Assembly (NCBI GenBank): GCA_021824565.1
Contig: JAKAKL010000116.1
Location: 1-64,000, forward strand
Reading direction: 5' to 3'
Source: Bacteroidota bacterium
GTDB lineage: Bacteria > Bacteroidota > Ignavibacteria > Ignavibacteriales > Ignavibacteriaceae
Length of the DNA: 64,000 nucleotides
Shown: one piece after another, positions 40,160-50,567 of the stretch
How the letters are laid out: each line of letters starts with the position of its first letter
How positions within the stretch are numbered: position 1 is the stretch's first letter
The notes under the pieces: generated by a model
Seen by the model: only the letters and a program-made list of their open reading frames with translations
The model's database searches: none
Told to the model about the DNA's origin: nothing
Translations under genes and position numbers: made by a program

Positions 40160-40814
40160 CAATGGAACTATTAACTACAGAGATGAAGTAGTAAGAAAGC
40201 TAATTCATCTCTGTTCTCTATCCATACCTGTCGTTTATTATTTTATCCCGCGTTCGAGCGCAATAATCATATTAAGCGTTTTAACATTTTTCGCGGTTGC
40301 ACTTGATCTATCAAGATATTTTTATCCTAACGTTGGAAAAATATTCTATAAGCTGTTTGGATTTTTACTACGCAGACACGAAGTAGATCATAAGAAGAAA
40401 AATCTTAACGGAGCAACTTACGTCTTAATTTCTTCAGTAATATGTGCGGTAGTTTTCCCAAAAGTTTTTTTTATAACAGCGTTCAGCATTTTGATAATTA
40501 GTGATTCTGTTGCCGCTCTGATCGGCAGGAAATGGGGCAAGCACAAATTCTTATCAAAAAGTCTTGAAGGGACACTGGCATTTTTTATCAGCGCGATTTT
40601 AGTAGTATTCTTCACTCCTAAAATTGACGGAACACCGGTAGAATATCTGATTGGGATAATCTCTGCAGCAATTGGCGCAATTGTAGAGAACGTTTCCTTT
40701 GGATTTGCTGATGATAATCTTTCGATACCGATCTCAATAGGCTTATCAATGTGGGCTTTATATTTATTGCTGCTACCCAATGTTCAACTTATACTTCCCC
40801 ATTCTCCTTTATAA
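40146..40814 (+). CDS. SEC59/DGK1/VTE5 or CdsA-like cytidylyltransferase/kinase membrane protein
   Basis: [42 protein letters not shown]. Confidence 0.75.
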   Translation: MTPIDNGTINYRDEVVRKLIHLCSLSIPVVYYFIPRSSAIIILSVLTFFAVALDLSRYFYPNVGKIFYKLFGFLLRRHEVDHKKKNLNGATYVLISSVICAVVFPKVFFITAFSILIISDSVAALIGRKWGKHKFLSKSLEGTLAFFISAILVVFFTPKIDGTPVEYLIGIISAAIGAIVENVSFGFADDNLSIPISIGLSMWALYLLLLPNVQLILPHSPL

Positions 40815-40907
40815 CTTCTCTCAGAATAACTAAATTTTGCTTGCAATAATTTTTTGCAAAAAAGTTTATTAATTTTATTTTCAAGAAATTAAATTAGCAG
40901 GCAAACT

Positions 40908-42455
40908 ATGTTAAAGAAATTCAACCAGAATATAAGCGAAGGAATATTGTTTACCGATCATTACCAGCTGATGATGGCGCAGCTATATTATCGAATCGGA
41001 ACGCACGAAACACTTGCGCAATTTGATCACTTCTTCAGATACTATCCTGATTATGGTCCGCACAAAGCAGGCTTTTGCATAAACGCTGGTCTCGAATGGC
41101 TTATTGATTGGATGCAAAATAGTTTTTTCGGAAATGGTGAAATAGAGATTCTGCGTTCACTTAAATCAAGCAGCGGTAAACAGCTTTTTGAAGATAGCTT
41201 TTTATTATGGCTTAAGAAAAGCGGTTCATTTGATCAGATAAGTTTACGCGCCATTCCGGAAGGAAGAGTAGTTCATCCAAATGAACCGCTGACAATTATT
41301 GAAGGTCCGCTGGCAATGGCTCAAATCTTAGAAACAGCCTTATTGAACCAGCTAAATTATCAAACTTTAATTGCGACAAAGGCAGCGCGTATCAAAGAGA
41401 TGGGGCAAAATCAACTCTTGCTTGAGTTCGGTGCAAGACGCGCCCAAGACAGAGGAGCCATAGCCGGCGTTCGCGGCGCTTTGATCGGCGGCGCAGATTT
41501 TTCCTCTAATGTCGGCATTTCAAATTTACTTGGACTGCCGCCGAAAGGCACCCACGCTCATAGCATGGTTCAGCTTTTTATTGCTATGGGAATGACCGAG
41601 CATGAAGCATTTCAAACTTTTGCCGATTTGTATCCCGATGATTGTATCCTTCTCGTCGATACGATCAATACTTTAGAAAGTGGAATTCCAAGTGCCATAA
41701 AAGTCTTTGAGAACTTAAAAAAGAAAGGACATAAGCCGGTAGGAATCAGACTTGATTCGGGAGATCTTGCTTACTTAAGTTTGCAAGCCGCCAAGATGCT
41801 GAATGAAGCCGGCTTTGAAGATGTAAAAATTGTTCTGTCAAATGAGTTAGATGAAATGAACATCTGGCAAATTACTACGCAGATAATGGAAGAAGCGCGG
41901 CATTACAATATCGATCCCGACAGAATTATCAAAAGATTAGTATACGGAGTCGGAACAAAATTAATAACTTCTGCGGGAGACTCCTCGCTTGGCGGTGTTT
42001 ATAAACTTGTCGCGATTCATGATAAGAAAAATTGGATCCCAATATTGAAAATTTCGGAGACACCGGAGAAAACTCCGAATCCAGGAAATAAACAAGTATT
42101 TAGAATCTACGGCTCTAATATGCTTGCAACTGCAGATCTTGTTACTTTAAAAGAAGAAGACCCAAGTTCCTCAGAACTGATCGTGCTTCAACATCCGTCC
42201 GATGAGTTGAAGAAGCGTACATTGAAAAAAGAAAATACATCTGAAATTGAGCCGCTGCTTAAAAATATTTTAAGTGATGGAAAATTAGTTTATGAGTTCC
42301 CTACCTTGCAGCAAATTAGAAGTGCCAGAGATAATGATCTGGAGAAAATGGATTCCGGTGTGAAGAGATTGCTGAACCCTCATCGTTATCATGTTTCTCT
42401 ATCTCCAAAACTATTTGAACTAAAAAAGAAGCTTGTAATGAACATGAAGGCGTAG
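40908..42455 (+). CDS. pncB: Nicotinate phosphoribosyltransferase
   Basis: [50 protein letters not shown]. Confidence 0.94.
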   Translation: MLKKFNQNISEGILFTDHYQLMMAQLYYRIGTHETLAQFDHFFRYYPDYGPHKAGFCINAGLEWLIDWMQNSFFGNGEIEILRSLKSSSGKQLFEDSFLLWLKKSGSFDQISLRAIPEGRVVHPNEPLTIIEGPLAMAQILETALLNQLNYQTLIATKAARIKEMGQNQLLLEFGARRAQDRGAIAGVRGALIGGADFSSNVGISNLLGLPPKGTHAHSMVQLFIAMGMTEHEAFQTFADLYPDDCILLVDTINTLESGIPSAIKVFENLKKKGHKPVGIRLDSGDLAYLSLQAAKMLNEAGFEDVKIVLSNELDEMNIWQITTQIMEEARHYNIDPDRIIKRLVYGVGTKLITSAGDSSLGGVYKLVAIHDKKNWIPILKISETPEKTPNPGNKQVFRIYGSNMLATADLVTLKEEDPSSSELIVLQHPSDELKKRTLKKENTSEIEPLLKNILSDGKLVYEFPTLQQIRSARDNDLEKMDSGVKRLLNPHRYHVSLSPKLFELKKKLVMNMKA

Positions 42456-42574
42456 ACACCGGCGTGACTAATCTCCGCATGTGTGGATTAATAAATTCGT
42501 TGAACAAAGGAAAGTTTTGCCATTAGCAATGTGAGGTTAGCAGAAGGGATAATGCCGCTTGATATTGCCCACGG

Positions 42575-42940
42575 CAAGTCTGCACACCGCAGGATGTGAC
42601 TTGCACTCACACTAAAGACACTTGCACATCACCGAAGAAGACTTGCAGTAAACCGCATCACAATCGCACAACACCGAACGTGACTTGCACTCACACTAAG
42701 GACACTTGCACTTCACCGAAGAGCACTTGCAGTAAACCGCATCACAATCGCACAACACCGAACGTGACTTGCACTCACACTAAAGACACTTGCACATCAC
42801 CGAAGAACAATCGCAGTAAACCGCATCACAATCGCACAACACCGAACGTGACTTGCACTCACACTAAGGACGCTTGCACTTCATCGCAGAAGACTTGCAG
42901 CAGACAGCATCATATTCGTACATCACAAATTGTGACTTTC
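42575..42940. repeat. Tandem array B: 84-bp units made of four 21-bp subunits
   Basis: gtgacttgcactcacact starts at 42596, 42680, 42764, 42848; subunits read TCTHTKD/TCTSPKK/TCSKPHH/NRTTPNV. Confidence 0.95.
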
Positions 42941-42994
42941 AATCACAGAATGAGGGTTTGTTAAGCAGCTACAGGGTGTTGTGTGTTAGTATGG

Positions 42995-43098
42995 CACACA
43001 CTGAAGTGTGTGGTACGAGGGATCGTCAGATTATTGTAGCACAGACTTTAGTCTGTGTGTGTTATGAATTTCCGGAAAGGCACATACTGAAGTATGGG
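42995..43098. repeat. Cluster of three related short palindromes
   Basis: CACACACTgaAGTGTGTG (42995-43012), CACAGACTttAGTCTGTG (43040-43057), CATACTgaAGTATG (43083-43096). Confidence 0.85.
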
Positions 43099-43118
43099 CT
43101 ACGGATGTGCTGCGGTAT

Positions 43119-43577
43119 TTAAAATCCAAGACGGATCATGATAAATGAATTAATAAGGAAGAGAGAATGAAGTATAACAAGTAAGGCATTTGGGCGCGGG
43201 TTATCTCTATGGACAGGTAATATCTGATAAGTATCTTTAAACTCGGTTTCAATAATTTCTTTTTTCGTTTCAGTTGTTCCCCATAAATAAGGCGCATACC
43301 AATTAAGGAAAATCAAAGTCAAAGAGGTTCCGAAATAAAATATAAAGAAAATAACAACGCCAAGAGGTTTTGATTCGCCGAAATAAATTAAAGAAAGTGT
43401 CAGCGTCATTAAAGAAGGAAGCGCATGTAAAAATGAAAGGAATAATCTTTCTTTGAATGTACGTACCTGAATAATGTTTTGAATATTATTGAGCGGGAAA
43501 ATATCTATAAAATCATAGAACATCTGGAAGAATATATGGATCAGCAATAAGTCTATAAAAATAAATTCTAAATACAT
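43119..43577 (-). CDS. Hypothetical integral membrane protein
   Basis: 152 aa with several hydrophobic segments. Confidence 0.55.
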   Translation of the reverse strand: MYLEFIFIDLLLIHIFFQMFYDFIDIFPLNNIQNIIQVRTFKERLFLSFLHALPSLMTLTLSLIYFGESKPLGVVIFFIFYFGTSLTLIFLNWYAPYLWGTTETKKEIIETEFKDTYQILPVHRDNPRPNALLVILHSLFLINSFIMIRLGF

Positions 43578-43607
43578 GCATCAAAATTAAGACTAATAAC
43601 CTCATTA

Positions 43608-44084
43608 TCAAAAGCCGATTAAGCCAATCATAACGCCGACTAATAATCCATAAACTAAGTGTCCTACCCAATGAGCGACTGCGACAGAAAATCCAGCCTG
43701 GCGAAATTCAGGCAGCGGATGGTTTTCCGCAACGGCGGCGACTAATATAAATCCGACCACAGCGCCGTGAATAAATCCGAGTAAAACGCCGGCGCCAACG
43801 CAGCTTAAAAAACCCTTCACATCAAACAGAACAAATGCAAGCGTATAAATAAAGGCGAAGATAATCCCTGAAAAAGTCTGAAGTACTAATCCAATTCTGT
43901 AAGAGTTAGTTAAAGATTTTGTAAAAATGCTTCCAACAGCCCGGGTCATATCAGCGTTAGCAATACCAGATTTTGTAATACCCTGGAGAATAATTTCCAT
44001 ACCGATAGTGCCAACAATACCAGCCCACAGAGCTACCCAAATGATGTGTCCAAAGGTTATGTTTTCCATATTTGTTTTCCGCAA
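43608..44084 (-). CDS. Hypothetical integral membrane protein
   Basis: 158 aa with multiple hydrophobic helices; co-oriented with the neighbour. Confidence 0.6.
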   Translation of the reverse strand: MRKTNMENITFGHIIWVALWAGIVGTIGMEIILQGITKSGIANADMTRAVGSIFTKSLTNSYRIGLVLQTFSGIIFAFIYTLAFVLFDVKGFLSCVGAGVLLGFIHGAVVGFILVAAVAENHPLPEFRQAGFSVAVAHWVGHLVYGLLVGVMIGLIGF

Positions 44085-44137
44085 AAAAATTAGAAAGAAT
44101 ATAACATCGGGAATGAAAGTATTATTTAAAATAAAAA

Positions 44138-44174
44138 ACTGGTGTGACGTATCTTAAAATAACTTCACACCAGT
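44138..44174 (-). terminator. Intrinsic terminator for the 44194-44694 gene
   Basis: ACTGGTGTGA...TCACACCAGT with T-run on the minus strand. Confidence 0.8.
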
Positions 44175-44193
44175 ATTAGAAATTTAGTTCTGA

Positions 44194-44694
44194 TTATTTA
44201 TTTAATCCGAGAGTGGAAACTTCCCCGGCAATTTTCCAAGTGCCGTTATCTTTTATCAACGTTACGTAACCTGATTCTTTAATTCGCGGATCGGTAATAT
44301 CGATTTTTGCAATGGCAGTATTTCCGTTTACATCAACCGAGCCAAAATTTATCTGTCTTTCCCAGCCGCCTTTTTGTCCGCCTTTTACAAGATCAACAAA
44401 TTGACCGGCAGTGTAATGTTCAACTTTGTTTGAAAACGAATTATAAGTAATAATAGTCCCTTCGGCATAAAGAGTTTTCTGAAGATCAGAAGCATTTCTA
44501 GAATCAACGCTTTTTACAAAATTAGTAACAGCCTGTTCAATATCGCTTTGATCAGTAACCGCCGAATTGGTACCGGCAAACGCTGATAGTGGAAGGAGCA
44601 AAAATGTTACGGCAATGAATAAAGTTTTTATGGTTTTCATGATAATACCTTTAATAATTTGTTTACAAAAAAATATTCCTTTTTTGAGGAGCAA
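44194..44694 (-). CDS. Secreted NTF2/lumazine-binding-like protein
   Basis: Signal peptide FIAVTFLLLPLSAFA; SnoaL/NTF2-like VTLIKDNGTWKIAGEV. Confidence 0.65.
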   Translation of the reverse strand: MLLKKGIFFCKQIIKGIIMKTIKTLFIAVTFLLLPLSAFAGTNSAVTDQSDIEQAVTNFVKSVDSRNASDLQKTLYAEGTIITYNSFSNKVEHYTAGQFVDLVKGGQKGGWERQINFGSVDVNGNTAIAKIDITDPRIKESGYVTLIKDNGTWKIAGEVSTLGLNK

Positions 44695-44979
44695 TTCACT
44701 AATCTTTTTTAAAACTAGTTGAATTATTTTTACGTTCTAAAAATAGGTATCAATCAAAGAGGGGCAAAAGTAATTATGAGAAGCGGTTCTTAATTTATTT
44801 GTACGGCGTTTCTTTTTTAGGAAGAAATTCTTTCAGCCAGCTCATATTAAACTAAATTGAAAATTTATAATTTATATAAACCGCTCTTCACTTTTCTATA
44901 CGTTTTTTAAGTTGAAAATATCTATTTTTCGTCCCAATAAGATTAATTAATTATGTTTAACTAAAAAGCAGGTAAAAAC

Positions 44980-47028
44980 ATGCCTTCAATTAAAAACAAT
45001 TTTCTATTGATGCTAACATCGCTTCTCTTTCTGTGCGGAATTATTTCGGTTTCTTATTGCCAGGAACAAGGTAATGACGAAATTGTAAAAAAAGATATGG
45101 ATACTACCGTCAGTCCGGCTGTAGATTTCTTTGAATACGCCGATGGCAATTGGCTGAAAAACACAGAAATACCGGCTGCATACTCCGGCTGGGGATCGTT
45201 TTATATTTTAGGAGATGAAAATCTTCATAAACTAAAAGACATTTTATCCAGCGTTGAAAAAGAGACCAATGTAAAAAAAGGCAGCAGCGAACAACTCGTC
45301 GGCGACTTTTATTATACAGGTATGGACAGCGCCGGCATTGAACAGCAAGGCTTTAAGCCGATTGAAAAAGATCTTGACGCTGTAAGTTCAATGAAAAATA
45401 TAAATGATTTTTATAAAGAACTTGTAAAAATTCAGATGGGTTATTCAAATCCTTTATTTGCATTCGGTTCTGGTCCGGACGCTAAAAACAGCAAGATGAA
45501 TATTGGACAATTGTTCCAGAGCGGGCTTGGCTTGCCGGACCGCGACTATTACCTTAAAGACGATGAAAACTCAAAAACAATACGCGAAGATTATCTTCAG
45601 CTTATCAAACATTCTTTTATGCTTGTTGGCTACGATTCAAATAAAGCCGCCAACTCTGCCGAAACAATATTAGCTCTCGAAACACAGCTTGCTAAGGCTT
45701 CTATGCCGCGCGTTGAAGAACGCGATCCGCATAAGATTTACCATAAGATGACTGTTAAAGAAATTATTGATCTCGCTCCGGATTTTAATTGGAACGAATA
45801 TTTCAAAATAAATGGCATCGCTAAACCTGGAGATATAAACGTTGCTCAGCCAGACTTTTTCAAAGAAGTGAATAACGTTATTAAAACTACTCCGCTAGAG
45901 ACTCTTAAAGAATATTTGAAGTGGAATATAATACGTACTGCTTCACCTTACCTAAGCACGCCTTTCGTTGAAGCTAATTTTAATTTCTACGGTAAAGTTC
46001 TTAACGGAACTAAAGAGATGCAGCCGAGATGGAAAAGAGTAATGGGAACTATCGACGGTCAAATCGGTATGGAACTTGGGAAACTTTTCGTTAAAAAATA
46101 TTTTCCGCCTTACGCAAAAAAGCGCGCGCTTGAATTAGTCCACAACTTAATGGCAGCTCTTAAAAATAGAATTGAAAAACTTGAGTGGATGAGTCCTGAA
46201 ACTAAAAAAGCAGCTTTAATAAAATTAGCTGCTTTCACTGTTAAAATCGGTTACCCGGATAAATGGAAAAGTTATAAAGGTCTTGACTTAAACAGAGAAT
46301 CATACTTTGGCAACGTACTAAATGCATCTATATTCAATACAAAAAAAGATTTGGCAAAGATTGGGAAACCAGTTGATAAAACCGAATGGGGCATGACTCC
46401 TCAAACTGTTAATGCTTATTATAATCCGCCTAACAATGAAATAGTTTTCCCGGCAGGTATTTTGCAGCCGCCTTTCTTTGATCCTAAGGCTGATGATGCA
46501 ATCAACTATGGCGGAATTGGCGCTGTTATCGGGCATGAAATGACCCACGGCTTTGATGATGAAGGCAGGCAATATGATGCCCAGGGAAACATGAAAGACT
46601 GGTGGACAAAACAGGATGGCGAAAATTTTAATAAGCGAGCAGAGAAAATAGTAGATCAGTTTAATAATTATGTCGCAGTCGATACTCTACATGTTAATGG
46701 AAAGTTAACGGAAGGAGAAAACATTGCTGATCTTGGCGGTATAAACATCTCTTTTGATGCATTTGAAAAAACCGCTGAGTACAAAAGCGGCAAGCCGATA
46801 AACGGATTTACTCCTGCGCAGAGATTTTTTCTATCGTTTGCAAACATCTGGAAAATAAAAAATCGCCCTGAAAGGTTAAGACTGCGTGTTAAAATCGATC
46901 CGCATTCTCCTGAACATTACCGGGTAGACGGTCCTTTAAGTAATACTCCGGCTTTTTGGAAAGCTTTTAATGTTAAACCTGGCGATCCAATGGAAATGCC
47001 AAAAGATAAAATGGTAAAAATCTGGTAA
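44980..47028 (+). CDS. M13 family (neprilysin-like) metallopeptidase
   Basis: VIGHEMTHGFDDEGRQYD (HExxH) and ENIADLGG. Confidence 0.95.
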   Translation: MPSIKNNFLLMLTSLLFLCGIISVSYCQEQGNDEIVKKDMDTTVSPAVDFFEYADGNWLKNTEIPAAYSGWGSFYILGDENLHKLKDILSSVEKETNVKKGSSEQLVGDFYYTGMDSAGIEQQGFKPIEKDLDAVSSMKNINDFYKELVKIQMGYSNPLFAFGSGPDAKNSKMNIGQLFQSGLGLPDRDYYLKDDENSKTIREDYLQLIKHSFMLVGYDSNKAANSAETILALETQLAKASMPRVEERDPHKIYHKMTVKEIIDLAPDFNWNEYFKINGIAKPGDINVAQPDFFKEVNNVIKTTPLETLKEYLKWNIIRTASPYLSTPFVEANFNFYGKVLNGTKEMQPRWKRVMGTIDGQIGMELGKLFVKKYFPPYAKKRALELVHNLMAALKNRIEKLEWMSPETKKAALIKLAAFTVKIGYPDKWKSYKGLDLNRESYFGNVLNASIFNTKKDLAKIGKPVDKTEWGMTPQTVNAYYNPPNNEIVFPAGILQPPFFDPKADDAINYGGIGAVIGHEMTHGFDDEGRQYDAQGNMKDWWTKQDGENFNKRAEKIVDQFNNYVAVDTLHVNGKLTEGENIADLGGINISFDAFEKTAEYKSGKPINGFTPAQRFFLSFANIWKIKNRPERLRLRVKIDPHSPEHYRVDGPLSNTPAFWKAFNVKPGDPMEMPKDKMVKIW

Positions 47029-47050
47029 GATTTAGAATCAATTTTTAAGG

Positions 47051-47076
47051 AAAGAGGCAGTTTAAGCTGCCTCTTT
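47051..47076 (+). terminator. Intrinsic terminator
   Basis: AAAGAGGCAG-tttaag-CTGCCTCTTT plus T-run. Confidence 0.92.
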
Positions 47077-47489
47077 TTTTATCATTCCTAAATTTGAAAA
47101 GGGCTTTCTTTTATACTCCCGAAATAAGGAACTCGCGATAAAAATTTATTCTTTTTGAAGAGCTTTATAATGGAATGAGAATTGCATAGAATAGTTCACA
47201 ATTAGCAATTATCTACATTTGTCAAATTTTCACATTTTTCAGACAATTGTTTTGCCCGTAATATTAGCTTGTTACTGAAGAGTTCAGTTAAGATTCCGGG
47301 GTTTTTGCTAAAACTTCAATCGGCGGATACATTTTTTTCTAATTAATAGATTTACATATTAATATCGTGATTAGTGCAATTTTATAGTTGCAGTTTTCTA
47401 ATTATAATTACTCAGCAATTAAAATAATATTAATTAATTGTTAAGAGAATGTATTTTTTTTATTCTTATAATTTATATCTGGAGGTCTC

Positions 47490-48821
47490 ATGACATCACT
47501 TAAAGTAATACGGTTAAATGTTATTACACTTTTTGCTGGGGTTTTTATTATACTGTTAAGCAATACAGGTTATTCTATACCAAGTTTTGCGAGACAGACA
47601 AATTTAGCTTGCAGCGCTTGTCATTATGTTTATCCCGAACTGACTCCGTTCGGCAGATTGTTCAAATTAAACGGTTATACAATGACAGGAATCGCTACGA
47701 TAAAATCGACATACAAAGAAGATAATACTAATCTTCAATTACTTAATTTTCTTCCTATTTCGGCAATGATTCAAGGCTCTCACAATTTAATTGCGAAGAC
47801 AGTTCCGGGCACACAAAATGATGTAACCGAATTCCCCCAGCAGTTTAGTCTTTTCGTTGCCGGGGCTATCAGCCCAAATTTCGGCTCATTTATTCAAGTA
47901 ACATATGATGACCAGTCCGGCGCATTTGGCTTGGACAATACCGATTTAAGGTTTGCCGATCATACAACTTTGTTTACGAATGATTTGCTATACGGAATTA
48001 GCTTAAATAATAATCCTACCGTTCAGGATGTTTGGAATACAACACCAGCCTGGGGATTTCCTTATGTCGGATCGGCGGTAGCACCTACGCCATCAGCTTC
48101 ACCGATGATTGCAGGTTTAGGCGGAAGCGTTTCAGGTCTCGGCGCTTATGCGTTGTATAATAATTTAGTGTATGGTGAATTCAGTTTGTACCATGTTACT
48201 AAACAAGGCGGACCTATTCCCGAGACTACATCTGATTCTACTATGACACTTGCAGGGTATGCACCGTATTGGAGGCTTGCTATTCAGCAGCAATGGGAAT
48301 CTGATTATCTTGAAATAGGAACATACGGAATGGCTTCACAATTTTATCCAACGGGCATTAGCGACAATGCTACAGATAAATATACGGACATTGGCTTTGA
48401 TGCTCAATATGAAAAAACATTTGACAGCGGAACACTTATTGCCCACACTACATATTTAACTGAGAAGCAAAATCTTGATGCTACTTATGCCGCAGGCGGT
48501 TCTGCAAATCCATCTTTAAAATTAAATTCGTTTAAGGTTGACGCAAGCTATAACCTTCCGGTTGGCGTCGCATTTTCTTTAGGTTATTTTACAACAAACG
48601 GCGATAACGATCCTATTATTTATGCTGCGAATACCAGCTTATCACCAAACAGCAGCGGTTTAACTGCTCAGGTAACGTATTTGCCATGGCTAAATACTCA
48701 ATTTGCCGTTCAGTACGTTGCTTACAATAAGTTCAACGGCAGCAGCAGCAATTACGACGGTACAGGCAGAAATGCTTCGGACAATAATACTTTGTATGTA
48801 GTGGGCTGGGTAGTATTTTAA
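47490..48821 (+). CDS. Outer-membrane porin-like protein with N-terminal c-heme motif
   Basis: FARQTNLACSACHYVYPELTPFGRLFKLNGY then beta-rich segment ending in aromatic strand VVGWVVF. Confidence 0.7.
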   Translation: MTSLKVIRLNVITLFAGVFIILLSNTGYSIPSFARQTNLACSACHYVYPELTPFGRLFKLNGYTMTGIATIKSTYKEDNTNLQLLNFLPISAMIQGSHNLIAKTVPGTQNDVTEFPQQFSLFVAGAISPNFGSFIQVTYDDQSGAFGLDNTDLRFADHTTLFTNDLLYGISLNNNPTVQDVWNTTPAWGFPYVGSAVAPTPSASPMIAGLGGSVSGLGAYALYNNLVYGEFSLYHVTKQGGPIPETTSDSTMTLAGYAPYWRLAIQQQWESDYLEIGTYGMASQFYPTGISDNATDKYTDIGFDAQYEKTFDSGTLIAHTTYLTEKQNLDATYAAGGSANPSLKLNSFKVDASYNLPVGVAFSLGYFTTNGDNDPIIYAANTSLSPNSSGLTAQVTYLPWLNTQFAVQYVAYNKFNGSSSNYDGTGRNASDNNTLYVVGWVVF

Positions 48822-48887
48822 TTGATATTGAAAAATATTTTAGTATATGATTAATTAAATAATTCAAAAACAACTTATGGAGAAATA

Positions 48888-49328
48888 ATGAAATCAACTT
48901 CAAGCTTAATTATTATTTTTGCGATAGGTCTTTTTGCTTTCCTTGGATTGACAGTTAATGTTCAAACAAGCGCCGCAAAGGGTTTATTGCAGGATTCTGT
49001 TAAAACTGAAAAGAAAGAAGTCAAAACAGAAACAACTGAAATCGATAAAAAACTTGCTAATGAAGGCAAAGGAATATTTAACAGCAAATGTTTTGCATGC
49101 CATAAACTCGATTCAAGATTAGTAGGTCCGCCTTTGAGAAATATTACTAAGACTCTCACACAGGAATATTTAACAAAGTACTTGCTTCACACGGCAGAAA
49201 TGCAGAAGACCGATCCTAAATTAAAAAAGTTAATAAAAGAATATAATGGCATACTAATGCCGGATCAAGGTCTGAATAAGAAACAGGCAAGCGCTGTAAT
49301 TGAGTACTTGCGCTCTGTTGAAAAATAA
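48888..49328 (+). CDS. Monohaem cytochrome c
   Basis: CFACHKLDSRLVGPPLRNI...ILMPDQG. Confidence 0.88.
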   Translation: MKSTSSLIIIFAIGLFAFLGLTVNVQTSAAKGLLQDSVKTEKKEVKTETTEIDKKLANEGKGIFNSKCFACHKLDSRLVGPPLRNITKTLTQEYLTKYLLHTAEMQKTDPKLKKLIKEYNGILMPDQGLNKKQASAVIEYLRSVEK

Positions 49329-49351
49329 AAATACTTAGCCCTAAAAAAATG

Positions 49352-49374
49352 AAGGCGGCACTCAAAGCCGCCTT
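49352..49374 (+). terminator. Intrinsic terminator
   Basis: AAGGCGGC-(7 nt)-GCCGCCTTttatta. Confidence 0.85.
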
Positions 49375-49588
49375 TTATTATCCATAGTCCTCTCTAACTT
49401 CATATTGAGTAATCTCACACCGTAACTTTTAACACAAATAAATTCTTGCCAAGCTAATTTGAAATTTTTATAATTGGCGGGCAAAAAACTTAGGTTTTGT
49501 CTTTATACTCTAGCATAAAAGAAGAATTGCACTACTAATTATGTAATTGTCAAATTCAAATTTCCTGCGGCAATTACTTGGAGAAAAA

Positions 49589-50092
49589 ATGAAAAAGATT
49601 TTTACAGTATTTATTTTGTTAGCGCTGACAAGTATTTCCTGCTCGCGCAAAAAATATGATGTATACCAGCCGGCACCCGAACAAGATCAGTCAACACAGC
49701 AGGTACAGCAAAGCAGTACAAATCAGACAGTTCAACAAACAATCGCTGCGTACAAATATCCTGACGATAATGGCATTGGACCTATCAGTAATTTTTCTCC
49801 AGGTCCTCTCGATCCGAAATTAGTAAGTGAAGGTAAAAATATTTTCAACACAAAATGTATCGCATGCCATGATTTGGATCAGAAGAAAATTGGTCCGCCA
49901 TTAAGAAACATCACGAAGACCAACACTCCCGCTTTTATAATGAATTATCTTTTAAACACTACAGAAATGCAAAAGAAAGACCCGATCCTCGAGAAGTTAG
50001 TTGCACAATATAAAATCCTTATGCCGGATCAGCAACTAACAAAAGAAGACGCTATGGCAGCGTTAGATTATTTCCGTTCTGTAGAAAAATAG
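49589..50092 (+). CDS. Monohaem cytochrome c lipoprotein, paralog of the preceding gene
   Basis: Signal/lipobox-like MKKIFTVFILLALTSISC; CIACHDLDQKKIGPPLRNITKT. Confidence 0.85.
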   Translation: MKKIFTVFILLALTSISCSRKKYDVYQPAPEQDQSTQQVQQSSTNQTVQQTIAAYKYPDDNGIGPISNFSPGPLDPKLVSEGKNIFNTKCIACHDLDQKKIGPPLRNITKTNTPAFIMNYLLNTTEMQKKDPILEKLVAQYKILMPDQQLTKEDAMAALDYFRSVEK

Positions 50093-50213
50093 ATTTGGGT
50101 GATAGAAAGAAGAGAGACGTAGAAAAGGATCATAATATTTTTGATGCGGATCGAAATATTTTGATTTCTTTTCTACTATCTTTTTATAATTCTTACTCCT
50201 TCCGATAATTAGC

Positions 50214-50513
50214 TTAAAGGCGTTCTACCTTTTTCTTGATAATCAGTCCCTCTTTTACTACTTCTTTTAGGTGAGGAAGAATGGGATTTATTTTTTCTTC
50301 CTCATCAACGAATAGAATCATTATTGGACCTTCATCAACATTGCCGATCTTCCGCGGATGATGCAGATGATGCTTATGCCCGTAGCCTTCGATTGCCGCA
50401 AACATCGAAGCTCCATTAATATTATGATGCATTAAATATCTCATTATATATTCATGCATAGATTCTTCATTAAAAAGATCGCCCTCGTCAAGAAAAATTT
50501 GTACTTCGAGCAT
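50214..50513 (-). CDS. DUF190 (PII-like) protein
   Basis: Size and EVQIFLDEGD...GASMFAAIEGYG pattern. Confidence 0.7.
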   Translation of the reverse strand: MLEVQIFLDEGDLFNEESMHEYIMRYLMHHNINGASMFAAIEGYGHKHHLHHPRKIGNVDEGPIMILFVDEEEKINPILPHLKEVVKEGLIIKKKVERL

Positions 50514-50567
50514 AAAACCTCTATACTTTTTTTTAATAAATTATTATCTACTGATTTTTTCCGTGCA

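Noticed and set aside
42458-42600. 11-bp inverted match CCGCATGTGTG between the array B flank and array A (CACACATGCGG) as a shared element
   Set aside because: Given the lengths compared, a match of this size is not clearly above chance.
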